From: Methylobacter sp.
Lineage (GTDB): Bacteria > Pseudomonadota > Gammaproteobacteria > Methylococcales > Methylomonadaceae
Reading direction: 5' to 3'
Assembly (NCBI GenBank): GCA_024636505.1
Contig: JAGXGY010000048.1
Location: 1 to 54,074, forward strand
Length of the DNA: 54,074 nt
Below, piece after piece: positions 1-8,656 of this stretch. Position 1 is the stretch's first letter; each line of letters starts with the position of its first letter. A model generated the notes under the pieces. That model saw only the letters and a list, made by a program, of their open reading frames with translations, searched no databases and had not been told where the DNA came from. The position numbers were made by a program, and so were the translations under genes.

Positions 1-234
1 GTGAATTACTCCTACCTAAAGGAAGGAGCTTCCAGCTTCAACGGGGCGATGCTCGGCATAATGCGGAGTCTAAAGTCCCCTCGACTGGCAGTACCGGATA
101 TTCCCTCCGGCAGGCTGAATTATCAGCACGGGAAAAATCGTACGCGGATTCACATGAAAAATCAAGAGCATCCTTATATCCCCCACCTGAAGGAAGGGGA
201 TTTACGGACAAAATGGTTAAAGTTAAAACATTAA
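1..234 (+). ncRNA. Structured, probably non-coding segment (possible orphan mobile-element RNA)
   Basis: This stretch can be read as a 77-codon frame, but it looks like structured RNA or element DNA instead. There are two hairpins of the same design: 9-28 (CTCCT / AGGAG, inner CC-TAAA-GG) and 178-201 (ATCCCC / GGGGAT, inner CC-TGAA-GG). Both contain ACCTRAAGGAAGG. Between them are further short helices: GGGG at about 43-46 with CCCC at about 77-80, CCGG with CCGG near 94-110, and CTGA/TCAG near 115-125. IscB-associated omega RNAs (HEARO) and TnpB element ends have this kind of compact multi-helix layout, but no nuclease gene follows. The family assignment is inference. The left edge of the window may truncate the element. 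Confidence 0.35.
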
Positions 235-284
235 CGGCCGCCAACTGAATATAAGATCCCATATATTTGATGCGGAGTATGTTG

Positions 285-968
285 ATGGACATTAAATCGG
301 AACAGCCGTTAAGCTACGCGGCCAAGACACCCAGGCAAGCAAATACCTCGTTCGGCGGACAGGTATCCGCACAAGCGCACGAGAAAAAAAATGAGGCGGT
401 ACAGGATCGCACTTCTTTTGGCGCGCAGGTATCGGAACAGGCGCATGCAAAAAAAGCCGATAACCCGCAGGATTCGGCGGCAGTAACGGCTAAAAAACAA
501 TTGAATCAGGCTATTTTGCAGACCTCGATGGCGGTTAGCCTGAGTACCGGCAATAACCCAATGGCCTTATTATTCAAGACCGCGTTAGAGGGCGTTAATA
601 AGGCTTTAGAGGGCGAACTAGGCCCTAACGCCATTCAAAAATCGTATGATTCGGGTCTCGACGTATCGCCACAGGCCACTGCCGATCGTATTGTCCAGCT
701 AAGTACCGCTTTTTTTGATCAGTATCAGGCTAAGCATCCAGAGCTAAGCACTGAAGATGCTCTGGATTCATTTACGACGTTAATTAGCGGCGGCATTGAT
801 AAAGGCTTTAAAGAAGCCCGAGATATTTTGGAGGGTCTTAATGTCTTAACCGAAGGGAATATCGGCAGTAATATTGATGCCACTTATGAGCGAGTACAAA
901 AAGGCTTGAAAGCTTTTGTCGACAATCATAAAACGCCTGAGGAAACAGCGCCGGACGCTTCGACTTAA
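285..968 (+). CDS. DUF5610 domain protein
   Basis: This encodes 227 residues of unknown function. The ATG at 285 is chosen because GGAG (274-277) sits 7 nt before it; in-frame starts at 267, 270 and 279 have no such site. The N-terminal third is low-complexity and polar, and contains an imperfect duplication: TSFGGQVSAQAHEKK followed by TSFGAQVSEQAHAKK. The C-terminal two thirds match what I remember of DUF5610, with the features LGPNAIQKSYDSGLDVSP, TAFFDQYQ..HPELS, EARDILEGL and NIDATYERVQKGL. No signal peptide or membrane segment is visible, so it is probably cytoplasmic. No function is claimed. It stands alone, 81 bp before the cigR-like gene. Confidence 0.75.
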   Translation: MDIKSEQPLSYAAKTPRQANTSFGGQVSAQAHEKKNEAVQDRTSFGAQVSEQAHAKKADNPQDSAAVTAKKQLNQAILQTSMAVSLSTGNNPMALLFKTALEGVNKALEGELGPNAIQKSYDSGLDVSPQATADRIVQLSTAFFDQYQAKHPELSTEDALDSFTTLISGGIDKGFKEARDILEGLNVLTEGNIGSNIDATYERVQKGLKAFVDNHKTPEETAPDAST

Positions 969-1049
969 GTTATGCAACAATGCCAGGGCAGAGATGATTT
1001 TGTGTGTGAGTCGGTAAGCGAACGTTAACTTTTTATTTGGGGATAAAAC

Positions 1050-1595
1050 ATGAAGCAATTTACTTTAAAAACCCGTCGAAGCTTAGCGGTTGTTGTCGCA
1101 GCGATGTTAGCGGCCACTGCGGCGCTTGCCGACAAACCTTCACGAAACGACCACGGTAAAGCCGGTAAATATGAGCAGCAACAACAGGGTAAAGCTAACA
1201 AACATGAGCAGCGACAACAACAAGATCATGATCGCGATGATCGGTCGTTTTCTCAAAGAGGCTCGGATGGCTTTAGAGAGCAGCGCTATTTCGGTGACCG
1301 GCATCGAACTGTCATCCGTCATTACTATGCCGAACAGTTCCGCAGAGGTCGCTGTCCTCCCGGACTTGCCAAGAAAAACAACGGTTGCCTGCCTCCCGGA
1401 CAGGCAAAAAAGTGGGTTCTAGGTCGACAGCTGCCTCGTAACGTCATTTACTACGATCTACCGCCGACAGTTCTTATGCAGTTGGGACCGCCTCCGCCTC
1501 GGCACCGTTATGTGCGTGTAGCCAACGATATTTTGTTAATCACTACGGGAACCGGAATGGTGGTAGACGCCATTACCGATCTGAGCGGGGGTTAA
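1050..1595 (+). CDS. CigR/RcnB-family secreted protein
   Basis: A periplasmic or secreted protein of 181 residues. A clear Sec signal peptide (residues 1-27, ending AALA-D) is followed by a Gln/His/Lys/Arg-rich linker with a KYEQQQQGK / KHEQRQQQ repeat. The conserved domain carries CPPGLAKKNNGCLPPGQAKKW, typical of the CigR-type branch of the RcnB family. It ends YYDLPP..LPPPPPRHRYVRV-like, then NDILLITTGTGMVVDAI. RcnB acts in nickel/cobalt homeostasis in E. coli and CigR is an anti-virulence protein in Salmonella; which role applies here cannot be told from sequence. The start is supported by GGGGA at 1039-1043. Two Cys in the CPPG/CLPPG motifs could pair. Confidence 0.8.
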   Translation: MKQFTLKTRRSLAVVVAAMLAATAALADKPSRNDHGKAGKYEQQQQGKANKHEQRQQQDHDRDDRSFSQRGSDGFREQRYFGDRHRTVIRHYYAEQFRRGRCPPGLAKKNNGCLPPGQAKKWVLGRQLPRNVIYYDLPPTVLMQLGPPPPRHRYVRVANDILLITTGTGMVVDAITDLSGG

Positions 1596-1687
1596 GCATC
1601 AATGTTCTAAGGGCGGGACACGCCCGGTTAGCTTACGCAGATACTTCGCCTGCTGTTGGGGCGTCGGGCCAAGAACCCATCGAAGCG

Positions 1688-1710
1688 ACTCAGGCTATCG
1701 CAGCCTGAGT
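1688..1710. terminator. Stem-loop between convergent genes
   Basis: A perfect 9-bp stem, ACTCAGGCT / AGCCTGAGT, with a 5-nt loop lies between the end of the cigR-like gene and the end of recC, which converge here. Neither side has a T-run, so intrinsic termination is only possible. A second small hairpin (GGGCG / CGCCC) sits near 1610-1625. Confidence 0.4.
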
Positions 1711-1719
1711 GCCTTAGGA

Positions 1720-1744
1720 ATTTAGGGCGACGAGGACGTCAAAT
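1720..1744. repeat. 25-bp dispersed repeat, copy 1
   Basis: ATTTAGGGCGACGAGG followed by ACGTCAAAT, ending on the recC stop codon. A second copy at 5875-5899 matches at 22 of 25 positions and lies just beyond the stop codon of gspD. Both copies sit at gene 3' ends. Confidence 0.6.
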
Positions 1745-4700
1745 CACCGGTGAGTCGCATCCCAAACCGGTTGCAGCAGGCTCTGGCATTGCTGCTCAAA
1801 TGACTCGCCCAACACCCGTCTCATATCCGCTATATTACCGTAAAGCCGTCTGAGTTCAGGCTCGTAGGGTTGTTCCACCGCTCTGGATAATTGCTCGATT
1901 GCGGCATCCATCGCCGATTTTGTGGCACGGCTGCCGACTTTTAATTTGTGAGCCTGTTTAATATAAGCCAGAGCCGCTTCCACAAAAAAGGCATCGGGCT
2001 GTTTTCGACCCAGCCGGTAGATGTCTATCAAGGCACTCAGGTGATCCGCTTGGCAATGCTCCGGCAATAAAACGATATTGTCATCGGTACTGAGTAAAAT
2101 GGTCGACTGCATGGATGCAGCAGCTACGACTTCATGAATAGAGCCGGCAGAATCGCGTCTCGAACGGTGATCAGCGATTGCCGAAGATTGCTGTTGAACC
2201 TGGTTAATAAGGAGATGATGCAGTAAGGCGCCGAGAAAATCCTTACCTTTCAAATCTGCGTAGCGATAAAACAGGCTGCTCTGCTGATAAAGGTTGCCGA
2301 GTTTGCCGACCAGTCGATAGCCGTTAACGTTTATATCTATCGGCAAATCGTCTAAAGGTGCGCCCGGGTTTTTAGCCTGTATGCGTTCAACAAAGTCATT
2401 CACTACCCTGTACTGCCGGTCAAACTCCAGCTTACCCGGTACGCCCGACAGCCACCGTCCTTGCGCTTGCAGTTTTTTTACCGTTACCGGTTTGCCGTTC
2501 AATGCCTGGTGTATCCATTCATGATAAATGGCGTAACTCTCCAGCTTGGCGATGCTGAACAACTCGCGTTCTTCGGCATCGGCTTCAATGCCGGTAAAGC
2601 GAAAATCCAGTTGTCGCTGCATAAAAAAGCGTTGCGGATGCCGGAAGAAGCTGAACAATTCGTTCAGTTCAATGACTTCGACAATATCTTCAGGGAGTGT
2701 TCCTTGCCACCACAAGCTCGCCGAATCGATTAAACCGTCATTCCTCGCCGACAAGGCGTCGGCAGTTTCACAGTCGGCTGTTGAAAAACTGAACAAACCG
2801 GCTGAACCGTCGAAATAATGTCGGCTGAACGACTGCAAGGGATGCCGGGTAATCAGCCCGGTACCGCATGGCAAAACTTCCAGCAATTCGCTGATCACCA
2901 CTGACGGCGGAATCGTATCATTGTGGCTGATCGACTGACCGATATAGGTCATGATCAGCTGCTGCCTGGCTGATAACAGAATCTCCAGAAACTGATAGCG
3001 GTCATCGCTACGGCGCGAACGGTCGCCTTTACGAAAGTTTTTAGTCAGCAAATCGAAGGTCGGATTCCGTTCGATTTTGGGAAATTCACCGTCATTGATG
3101 CCCAGCAGAGCAATCACCTTGAACGGGATGGAACGCATCGGCAGCATCGAACAAAAGGTCAACTGCCCGCGCAAAAAACCGTTGGACGATTTGCGTTCAG
3201 CGACTATGCCTTCCAGCCAGCTGACGATGACTTGCAGGGCGACATCATCATGATGCACTGCAGCCAGTTCGGCGGACAATTCCGCCAGCAACTCGTTAAG
3301 CTGTTGACGCTCAACGGGTTCTGCCGCCGCCAATAACTGATCTGCGTAATAATAAAGCTGCGCGCTCCAGTTTTTTAGCGATTTTGCCTGCTTGAGTTCC
3401 TTGCCGGCTTTAAACAACAGTTGCATAAATTCGCACAAACCGCCCAAGGCCAGCACTGTCGAGCCTTCAATAGCCTGATACGGCAGTACCCCGACAACAA
3501 AATCTTCATCGCTGCCTAGTGCATAGCCCATCAATAACCTGTCCAGCGTCGCTTGCCAGGTATTTTCGCTGAGTTCCGGCAGGCCAAGCTCCTGCTTGTG
3601 TTGCGCCGATTTCCCCCAGCGTACATGGGTATCCTGCACCCAATGTTTGATCAAATCCAGGTCGGTTTCAGACAAACCGAAACCTGGATATACTACCGGC
3701 TGTTCCAGTAAATCCAGCACGGTCTGCCAGCCGAATCGGCTTTGACTTAAATCTAAAAAACGGATGAAAGCATCCAGCACATTATTGCTCAGGCGCAAGC
3801 TTCGGTCAGCGATGGCATGTTGGATGTCGTCGAAAACCGCTGAGATAAACGGCTCGTACACCTGAATATCCGGGGCCATCACCACAATATCGCGCAGTTC
3901 CAGTGTCGGGTCGTTTTCCAGCGCTTGCAGCAACTGGTTTTTCAATACCTCCACTTCGCGCATTCTGGAATGACAGTTATGAATGCTGATCGAATCGTCT
4001 TGTTGCCAGACCTGTTCATCCGGCCGGTTATTTAAAATACCGTTTTGCAGCTGTTGCAGGTTAGTCTGCGCCTCGCCAGGTTCAAAACTTTCCGGTTCGA
4101 AATCGAACTGTACCTGCTCCAGCAGCATCTCCTGAAACTCGCGTCCCTGTTGACCTAATGTCGACAACAACGGATGGCCGCTAAGGTTTTCGTCGTTGGT
4201 GCGTTGTCTTTTTGTTGCCAGATCGGCCCAAAAATCCTGTGCCGGATTGAGCAGGAAAAGATGCAGCTGGCAGTGTTTGGACAGGCCTTGCAAATAACTT
4301 AAAAATAACGGCGGCATGGTATTCAGTCCGAACACCGAAATCCGCTCCGGCAGTTGTGAGCTGAACGCGCCTTCCTCGGCGGCATTCAATTTGGCGATCA
4401 CCTCCAGCCATAACGAGCCGCGGTGTTTATGACCGGTTTGTTCGGTTATTTGCCGCCACAGGGCTTGTTGCCAGCGTTCAGTCGATGTTTGATACAATAA
4501 CTGGCCTTTTTGCCAGGCCGCCAGCATATCCGGCCGCATCATCTGGTATTGATCGAAAATCTGCGACAGCTGCTGGGCTAACTGATAGCGCTTTAAGGCG
4601 ATATTTTCGCCGGACAGGTATTGCGTTAACGGCAAAAACGCCTCGCCGTCCAGCCTTCTCAGCAGGGCTTCGATCCGCCACAGCATCAGGTTACGTTCGA

Positions 4701-4953
4701 AAGCGGCATCGCTTAAGCGGCTGTCGATATTCTGCGCCAGGGAACTGAAAAACTTGCCGGGAAATAAAAAATCATAATTTCCCCAAACCTTAAATCGACT
4801 GGCCAGCTGTTGCGATAACCACCGCTCCATACCCTGACTTTGAATCAAAAAAACTTCCTTGGCAAACGGTGATGCCAGAGGTGCATTTTGAATGACTGCG
4901 GTCAGGTGAGTCACCAGGTTTTCGGTTTTATTGGAGCTGTGCAGAATGAACAT
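1744..4953 (-). CDS. recC: Exodeoxyribonuclease V subunit gamma, RecC
   Basis: The Chi-recognition subunit of RecBCD, which resects double-strand DNA ends for RecA loading. The protein is 1069 residues, close to the usual ~1120. The N-terminus carries FLIQSQGMERWLSQQLA (about residues 36-51), matching the RecC signature around IVQSPGM..WL. The long remainder follows the degenerate UvrD-like helicase fold, including NCHSRMREVEVLKNQLL, VVMAPDIQVYEPFI and GVLPYQAIEGSTVLALGGL. No Walker A is expected or seen. recB and recD are not in this window, so the subunits are unlinked here or lie outside. The ATG at 4953 is the only good start. It is divergent from rpiA, with 104 bp between. Confidence 0.95.
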   Translation of the reverse strand: MFILHSSNKTENLVTHLTAVIQNAPLASPFAKEVFLIQSQGMERWLSQQLASRFKVWGNYDFLFPGKFFSSLAQNIDSRLSDAAFERNLMLWRIEALLRRLDGEAFLPLTQYLSGENIALKRYQLAQQLSQIFDQYQMMRPDMLAAWQKGQLLYQTSTERWQQALWRQITEQTGHKHRGSLWLEVIAKLNAAEEGAFSSQLPERISVFGLNTMPPLFLSYLQGLSKHCQLHLFLLNPAQDFWADLATKRQRTNDENLSGHPLLSTLGQQGREFQEMLLEQVQFDFEPESFEPGEAQTNLQQLQNGILNNRPDEQVWQQDDSISIHNCHSRMREVEVLKNQLLQALENDPTLELRDIVVMAPDIQVYEPFISAVFDDIQHAIADRSLRLSNNVLDAFIRFLDLSQSRFGWQTVLDLLEQPVVYPGFGLSETDLDLIKHWVQDTHVRWGKSAQHKQELGLPELSENTWQATLDRLLMGYALGSDEDFVVGVLPYQAIEGSTVLALGGLCEFMQLLFKAGKELKQAKSLKNWSAQLYYYADQLLAAAEPVERQQLNELLAELSAELAAVHHDDVALQVIVSWLEGIVAERKSSNGFLRGQLTFCSMLPMRSIPFKVIALLGINDGEFPKIERNPTFDLLTKNFRKGDRSRRSDDRYQFLEILLSARQQLIMTYIGQSISHNDTIPPSVVISELLEVLPCGTGLITRHPLQSFSRHYFDGSAGLFSFSTADCETADALSARNDGLIDSASLWWQGTLPEDIVEVIELNELFSFFRHPQRFFMQRQLDFRFTGIEADAEERELFSIAKLESYAIYHEWIHQALNGKPVTVKKLQAQGRWLSGVPGKLEFDRQYRVVNDFVERIQAKNPGAPLDDLPIDINVNGYRLVGKLGNLYQQSSLFYRYADLKGKDFLGALLHHLLINQVQQQSSAIADHRSRRDSAGSIHEVVAAASMQSTILLSTDDNIVLLPEHCQADHLSALIDIYRLGRKQPDAFFVEAALAYIKQAHKLKVGSRATKSAMDAAIEQLSRAVEQPYEPELRRLYGNIADMRRVLGESFEQQCQSLLQPVWDATHR

Positions 4954-4995
4954 GTCGGCTTTAATTTATTTTTGTTAAAAATCAGCTGAGTAATC

Positions 4996-5024
4996 TTGGC
5001 TTCTGCGGTATTATCACATACCAT
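4996..5024 (+). promoter_or_regulatory. Possible sigma70 promoter for rpiA
   Basis: TTGGCT (4996-5001), a 17-bp spacer and TACCAT (5019-5024) lie 34 bp before the rpiA start in the recC-rpiA divergent gap. The matches are weak, particularly the -10. Confidence 0.3.
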
Positions 5025-5057
5025 TTACTTAGCTTTAATTAAAATCGGGATAGGCTT

Positions 5058-5711
5058 ATGACTCAAGACCAATTAAAACAAAAGGTGGCTCAAGCCGCTT
5101 TACACTATATTAAAGATGTTGCCATAGTTGGCGTAGGCACCGGCTCTACGGTGAAACATTTCATCGATTATTTGGCCGATATTAAAGGCGATATTGAAGG
5201 CGCGGTCTCCAGTTCTGAAATGAGCACCGCTCAGTTAAAAAAAGTCGGTATTCCGGTATTCGATTTAAATGCGGTAGGTACACTGGATGTTTATGTGGAT
5301 GGAGCGGATGAAGTCAACCAGCACAAATACCTGGTTAAAGGCGGCGGCGGCGCGTTGACCCGCGAAAAGATTATTGCCGCAGCCAGCAAGAAATTCATCT
5401 GTATTGCCGACGAAAGCAAGTGCGTCGATGTACTGGGTAAATTTCCGCTGCCGGTTGAAGTGATTCCGATGGCCAGAAGCTATGTTGCCAGAGAAATGGT
5501 TAAATTGGGCGGTCAACCGGTGTGGCGGGAAAACTTCATCACCGACAATCACAACGTGATCCTTGATGTGCATAATCTGGATATTATCGATCCGATTAAA
5601 CTGGAACAAATCATCAACAATATTACCGGCGTAGTCACTGTCGGTATTTTTGCGATGCGCCCTGCCGATGTGGTATTAATCGGCAAGGGAACCGAAGTCA
5701 CTACCTTATAA
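5058..5711 (+). CDS. rpiA: Ribose-5-phosphate isomerase A
   Basis: Interconverts ribose-5-phosphate and ribulose-5-phosphate in the non-oxidative pentose phosphate (and ribulose monophosphate) pathways in the cytoplasm. At 217 residues it is the standard RpiA length. The phosphate-binding GTGST is at 27-31, the catalytic DGADE near 80-85, [11 protein letters not shown] near 93-103, and [10 protein letters not shown] follows. All active-site elements appear intact. The start is supported by GGGATAGG (5047-5054) just upstream. It is a monocistronic gene, divergent from recC and convergent with gspD. Confidence 0.97.
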   Translation: MTQDQLKQKVAQAALHYIKDVAIVGVGTGSTVKHFIDYLADIKGDIEGAVSSSEMSTAQLKKVGIPVFDLNAVGTLDVYVDGADEVNQHKYLVKGGGGALTREKIIAAASKKFICIADESKCVDVLGKFPLPVEVIPMARSYVAREMVKLGGQPVWRENFITDNHNVILDVHNLDIIDPIKLEQIINNITGVVTVGIFAMRPADVVLIGKGTEVTTL

Positions 5712-5731
5712 GATAACCGGCATACCTAAAA

Positions 5732-5785
5732 TCCACGAAAGACACCAAAAAATCATGTTGCTGCGTTTTTTATGTCTTTCGTGGA
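5732..5785. repeat. Palindromic intergenic element (CACGAAAGACA type)
   Basis: A 13-bp perfect inverted repeat, TCCACGAAAGACA (5732-5744) and TGTCTTTCGTGGA (5773-5785). Inside it AAAAAA pairs with TTTTTT around a short loop. It sits between the convergent rpiA and gspD genes and could end transcription both ways. A related palindrome is at 25208-25245. Confidence 0.7.
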
Positions 5786-5874
5786 CAAGTTCTTTTATCA
5801 AAACCCCGGCGTTACGGCCATTAAGTCAAGGGTCTTCAGCGGCGCTGTCAAGGGAGAGCGAATCAGTTGTGTCG

Positions 5875-5899
5875 ATTTAGGGCGGCGAGCATGTCAAAT
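5875..5899. repeat. 25-bp dispersed repeat, copy 2
   Basis: Second copy of the 1720-1744 sequence (22/25 identical), placed 2 bp beyond the gspD stop codon. Confidence 0.6.
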
Positions 5900-5901
5900 G
5901 T

Positions 5902-8037
5902 CTATTCGCTTAACGGCGCGGGCACATCCTCATAAATTCCGGTCAATTTACGCTTGAATTCGTCGGTAATCAGCCGGGCATCCTGGCGGGTGCCGACCAC
6001 GCGCGGGGTAATCAACACCACTAATTCGGTTTTGTTATTATTTTTAGTCGTGGTGCCAAATAACGGGCCTATCAACGGCAGATTATGCAAAAAAGGAATA
6101 CCGGATTCAGTATCGGTGTTGTCATCCTTGATTAATCCGCCCAGAACAATGGTTTCACCGCTTTGCACGGCAACGGAACTGGTAATTTCCCGTGTTGCTA
6201 TGGTCGGCGAATCAATATTGCTGCCGCTACCCGAAGGCTTAACGTTTTCAACACTTTGTTCAATATCCATAATGACTAAACCGTTGGCATTGACCCTGGG
6301 CTTGACTTTCAATTTCACGCCGGTTTTGCGCTGCTCAATGGAGCTGGTTTGCAGAAGGTTATTGACATCGACAGGGGCGCCTGTGGTGGGAATGGGAGAT
6401 GATTGAGAGGTTCTTATCGGCACTTCGTCACCGACTTGAATATTAGCCTCCTGATTGTTCAACACCATCAACGATGGCGAGGAAATCACATTGACATTGC
6501 CCATGGTGGCTTGCGCACTTAATAACGCTTTAACAGACCCCGAATTCTGTAACAAACTCAACCCGCCTGTTGCAGAAGCTACAGCACCTGCAACGGCAAT
6601 ATCGCTAAGTGAGGCTTGTCCTAGGCCGCTGCCGATACTCGTATTGCCTTCCTTAAGAAACCACTGAATGCCGTATATCAATTCATCGGTCAACGATACT
6701 TCGGCTATGGTCGCATCAATCAATACCTGTAACGGCATCGCATCCAGCTGATGGATAACCGGCAGTATAACTTCATACTCCTGAGCGGTAGCGACAATAA
6801 TGACCGAGTTATTGGCTTCATCGGCGATGATTCTGACCTCACCGATACTGGATAAATTAGTGGCTCCGATTTGGATGTTAGCGGTGTTTATTTTTTGGCT
6901 ATCCGACTGTTTTTTAGTGGTTATTTCAGCCGGTGTTTGCCCAGGTGCCAGCTTTGCCGCTTTGTCCTTTTTTTGGCCGCCGGAAAAAATTTCATTTAAG
7001 GTATCTGCCAGTTCCAACGCATCAACATGTTGGATTTTATAGACATTAACACCGCCGCCGGAAGCGACATTGGCACGATCCAAGCGGCTAATCCAGCTTT
7101 CAATATCCCTTAAATACCGGGCCTGATGAGTGATCGCCATAACAGCATTCAATCGTTCAATAGCGATAAAGCGAAAAAAGTCGGACTCATCGCTTTTGGA
7201 TTTGTGGTTAAAGACCTCTTCCAGTTCTTTAATAATGGTTTCGGCATCAACATGGGTCAACGGAAACAGAGCGAAAGACCGGCCTTTCAACACATTAATA
7301 TCAAAGGTGCTGACCATGTCCATGATCCGCGCCAATTCATCCGGGGTGCCGGAAGCGATCATGATATTGCGGGTACCGTCAACATTGAGTATGGTCTTTT
7401 CCTGCACTAGCGGCTTGATCACATCGATAAGGTCTTGTACCGCGACATTTCTGATCGGAATAACCCTGACTTGAAAGCCGGCTTTGTCGGCTGCACGGGG
7501 AGCTGTAAAACTGGAGCTGTACAGGGCCTCGCTATCCGGTTCGATATGGTAAATACTGGCATCCTTAATCAGTACCGCATTATTCATACGCAACAGCATT
7601 TCAAGCGTAGGAATCAGCTCGTCTTTACTTAAAGGATCGCTGGTTTGTAAAGTCACCTTGCCAGCCACTTTGGGGCTGAGTACATAATTTTGTCCGAGTA
7701 TGTCGCTTAAGATAACCTTAGCCACTTCGCCAAGATCCGCTTCATCAAAATTCAGGCTGTAGGTGCCTTCGCCTCCTCGTTTTGTTTTTCTATGCGGCGT
7801 TGCCGTATCCGATATAAACCGGTTGGTACCGGGAAATAGTTCAGGTTTAGCCTGGGTTGCTTCAGTAACAAGCGCTTTATTTTGCAGTTCTTCATAAATA
7901 ATATCGGCTTGATCGGTTTTTACCGGTGCCAACGGTAGTTTGGCCGGCTGCCTGGGGCCAAGCAATTCACAGCTTGACAGTGTCAAACCCACGACCACCA
8001 AACAGCCGGCTGTTGTTATTTTTTTAACATTAGTCAT
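5902..8037 (-). CDS. gspD: Type II secretion secretin GspD
   Basis: The outer-membrane secretin channel of the type II secretion system, 711 residues. The N-terminus is a lipoprotein-type signal with lipobox LSSC (Cys at about 23), so it may be self-lipidated and pilotin-independent. After a short linker comes the N0 domain (YSLNFDEADLGEVAKVILSD, about 93-112). N1-N3 modules follow, with a low-complexity Lys-rich insert in the third. The C-terminal secretin core has VPIRTSQSSP and the closing signature VVLGGLIKDD...GIPFLHNLPLIGPLFG. It is the last gene of the gsp operon and overlaps the preceding gene by 8 bp, which suggests translational coupling. Confidence 0.95.
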   Translation of the reverse strand: MTNVKKITTAGCLVVVGLTLSSCELLGPRQPAKLPLAPVKTDQADIIYEELQNKALVTEATQAKPELFPGTNRFISDTATPHRKTKRGGEGTYSLNFDEADLGEVAKVILSDILGQNYVLSPKVAGKVTLQTSDPLSKDELIPTLEMLLRMNNAVLIKDASIYHIEPDSEALYSSSFTAPRAADKAGFQVRVIPIRNVAVQDLIDVIKPLVQEKTILNVDGTRNIMIASGTPDELARIMDMVSTFDINVLKGRSFALFPLTHVDAETIIKELEEVFNHKSKSDESDFFRFIAIERLNAVMAITHQARYLRDIESWISRLDRANVASGGGVNVYKIQHVDALELADTLNEIFSGGQKKDKAAKLAPGQTPAEITTKKQSDSQKINTANIQIGATNLSSIGEVRIIADEANNSVIIVATAQEYEVILPVIHQLDAMPLQVLIDATIAEVSLTDELIYGIQWFLKEGNTSIGSGLGQASLSDIAVAGAVASATGGLSLLQNSGSVKALLSAQATMGNVNVISSPSLMVLNNQEANIQVGDEVPIRTSQSSPIPTTGAPVDVNNLLQTSSIEQRKTGVKLKVKPRVNANGLVIMDIEQSVENVKPSGSGSNIDSPTIATREITSSVAVQSGETIVLGGLIKDDNTDTESGIPFLHNLPLIGPLFGTTTKNNNKTELVVLITPRVVGTRQDARLITDEFKRKLTGIYEDVPAPLSE

Positions 8038-8656
8038 TGTCGTTACCTTCCGGGGTATCTTTAGTAGTGTCTGCTGCCGGTTGACGAATTGCGGCAGGAG
8101 CAGGAATGGGTGCAGCCGGTATTGCCCTTTTTATCCTTTGAGGCAATGTTTTTAATTTGGGTTTTCGAAGCAGCAGTTCTTTTTCTTTATCGCCTTGCTT
8201 GAGGATAGCCCTGTCTCTATTTATTTCGGTCAGTTTCCAGCCGTCAAGCTCATCTCCGAGGGTTATTTTTCGATGCTTATCTTTGGCCGTTGTTCCTTCA
8301 GACCGGCTGAATAATCCCGATAGATTTTCTTTCGTACCGTAAACCCCGGTCAGCTCCCAGTTAAAACGTTCCGATTGGGTAGACGCTTGCTGTGCTCTAG
8401 AAAGCGGTTCATCTACAGGTTTTCTGCCTTTAATAAATAACGGCCTGGCAACCAGATCGGTATAGTTTTCTTCCGGCTGCTGCATCAATTGTATTTTGGG
8501 CAATTCATCTACTTTATAGTCGTACGGTTTTTCCGCGCTTATTGATGTCAGCAAACGATGCCGCATATAACGGGCATACAACCACTCTGCGGCGATAATC
8601 AAACACAGGCCGATGCAGGCGGATACCAGCAGTTTTATGAGTTTACTATTCATCAA
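8030..8656 (-). CDS. GspC-like inner-membrane T2SS protein
   Basis: A 208-residue bitopic protein. The N-terminal membrane helix is at about 7-25 (LLVSACIGLCLIIAAEWLY), followed by a linker and a homology-region-like beta domain (ARPLFIKGRKP near 70-80; FNWELTGVYG; ITLGDELDGWKLTEINRDRAIL). The C-terminus is Pro/Ala-rich. It lacks the PDZ domain of classical GspC. Its position right before gspD and after gspM fits the inner-membrane partner that contacts the secretin. It may be annotated as GspC-like or 'type II secretion protein N'. It overlaps gspM by 4 bp and gspD by 8 bp. Confidence 0.75.
   Translation of the reverse strand: MMNSKLIKLLVSACIGLCLIIAAEWLYARYMRHRLLTSISAEKPYDYKVDELPKIQLMQQPEENYTDLVARPLFIKGRKPVDEPLSRAQQASTQSERFNWELTGVYGTKENLSGLFSRSEGTTAKDKHRKITLGDELDGWKLTEINRDRAILKQGDKEKELLLRKPKLKTLPQRIKRAIPAAPIPAPAAIRQPAADTTKDTPEGNDND

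Noticed and set aside
1-234. 77-codon open frame at the left edge
   Set aside because: No ribosome site, no recognisable protein, and the sequence is dominated by hairpins; structured non-coding DNA is more likely.
1126-1422. 98-codon frame inside the CigR/RcnB-like gene
   Set aside because: It lies wholly within a well-supported secreted-protein gene in another frame and has no family features.
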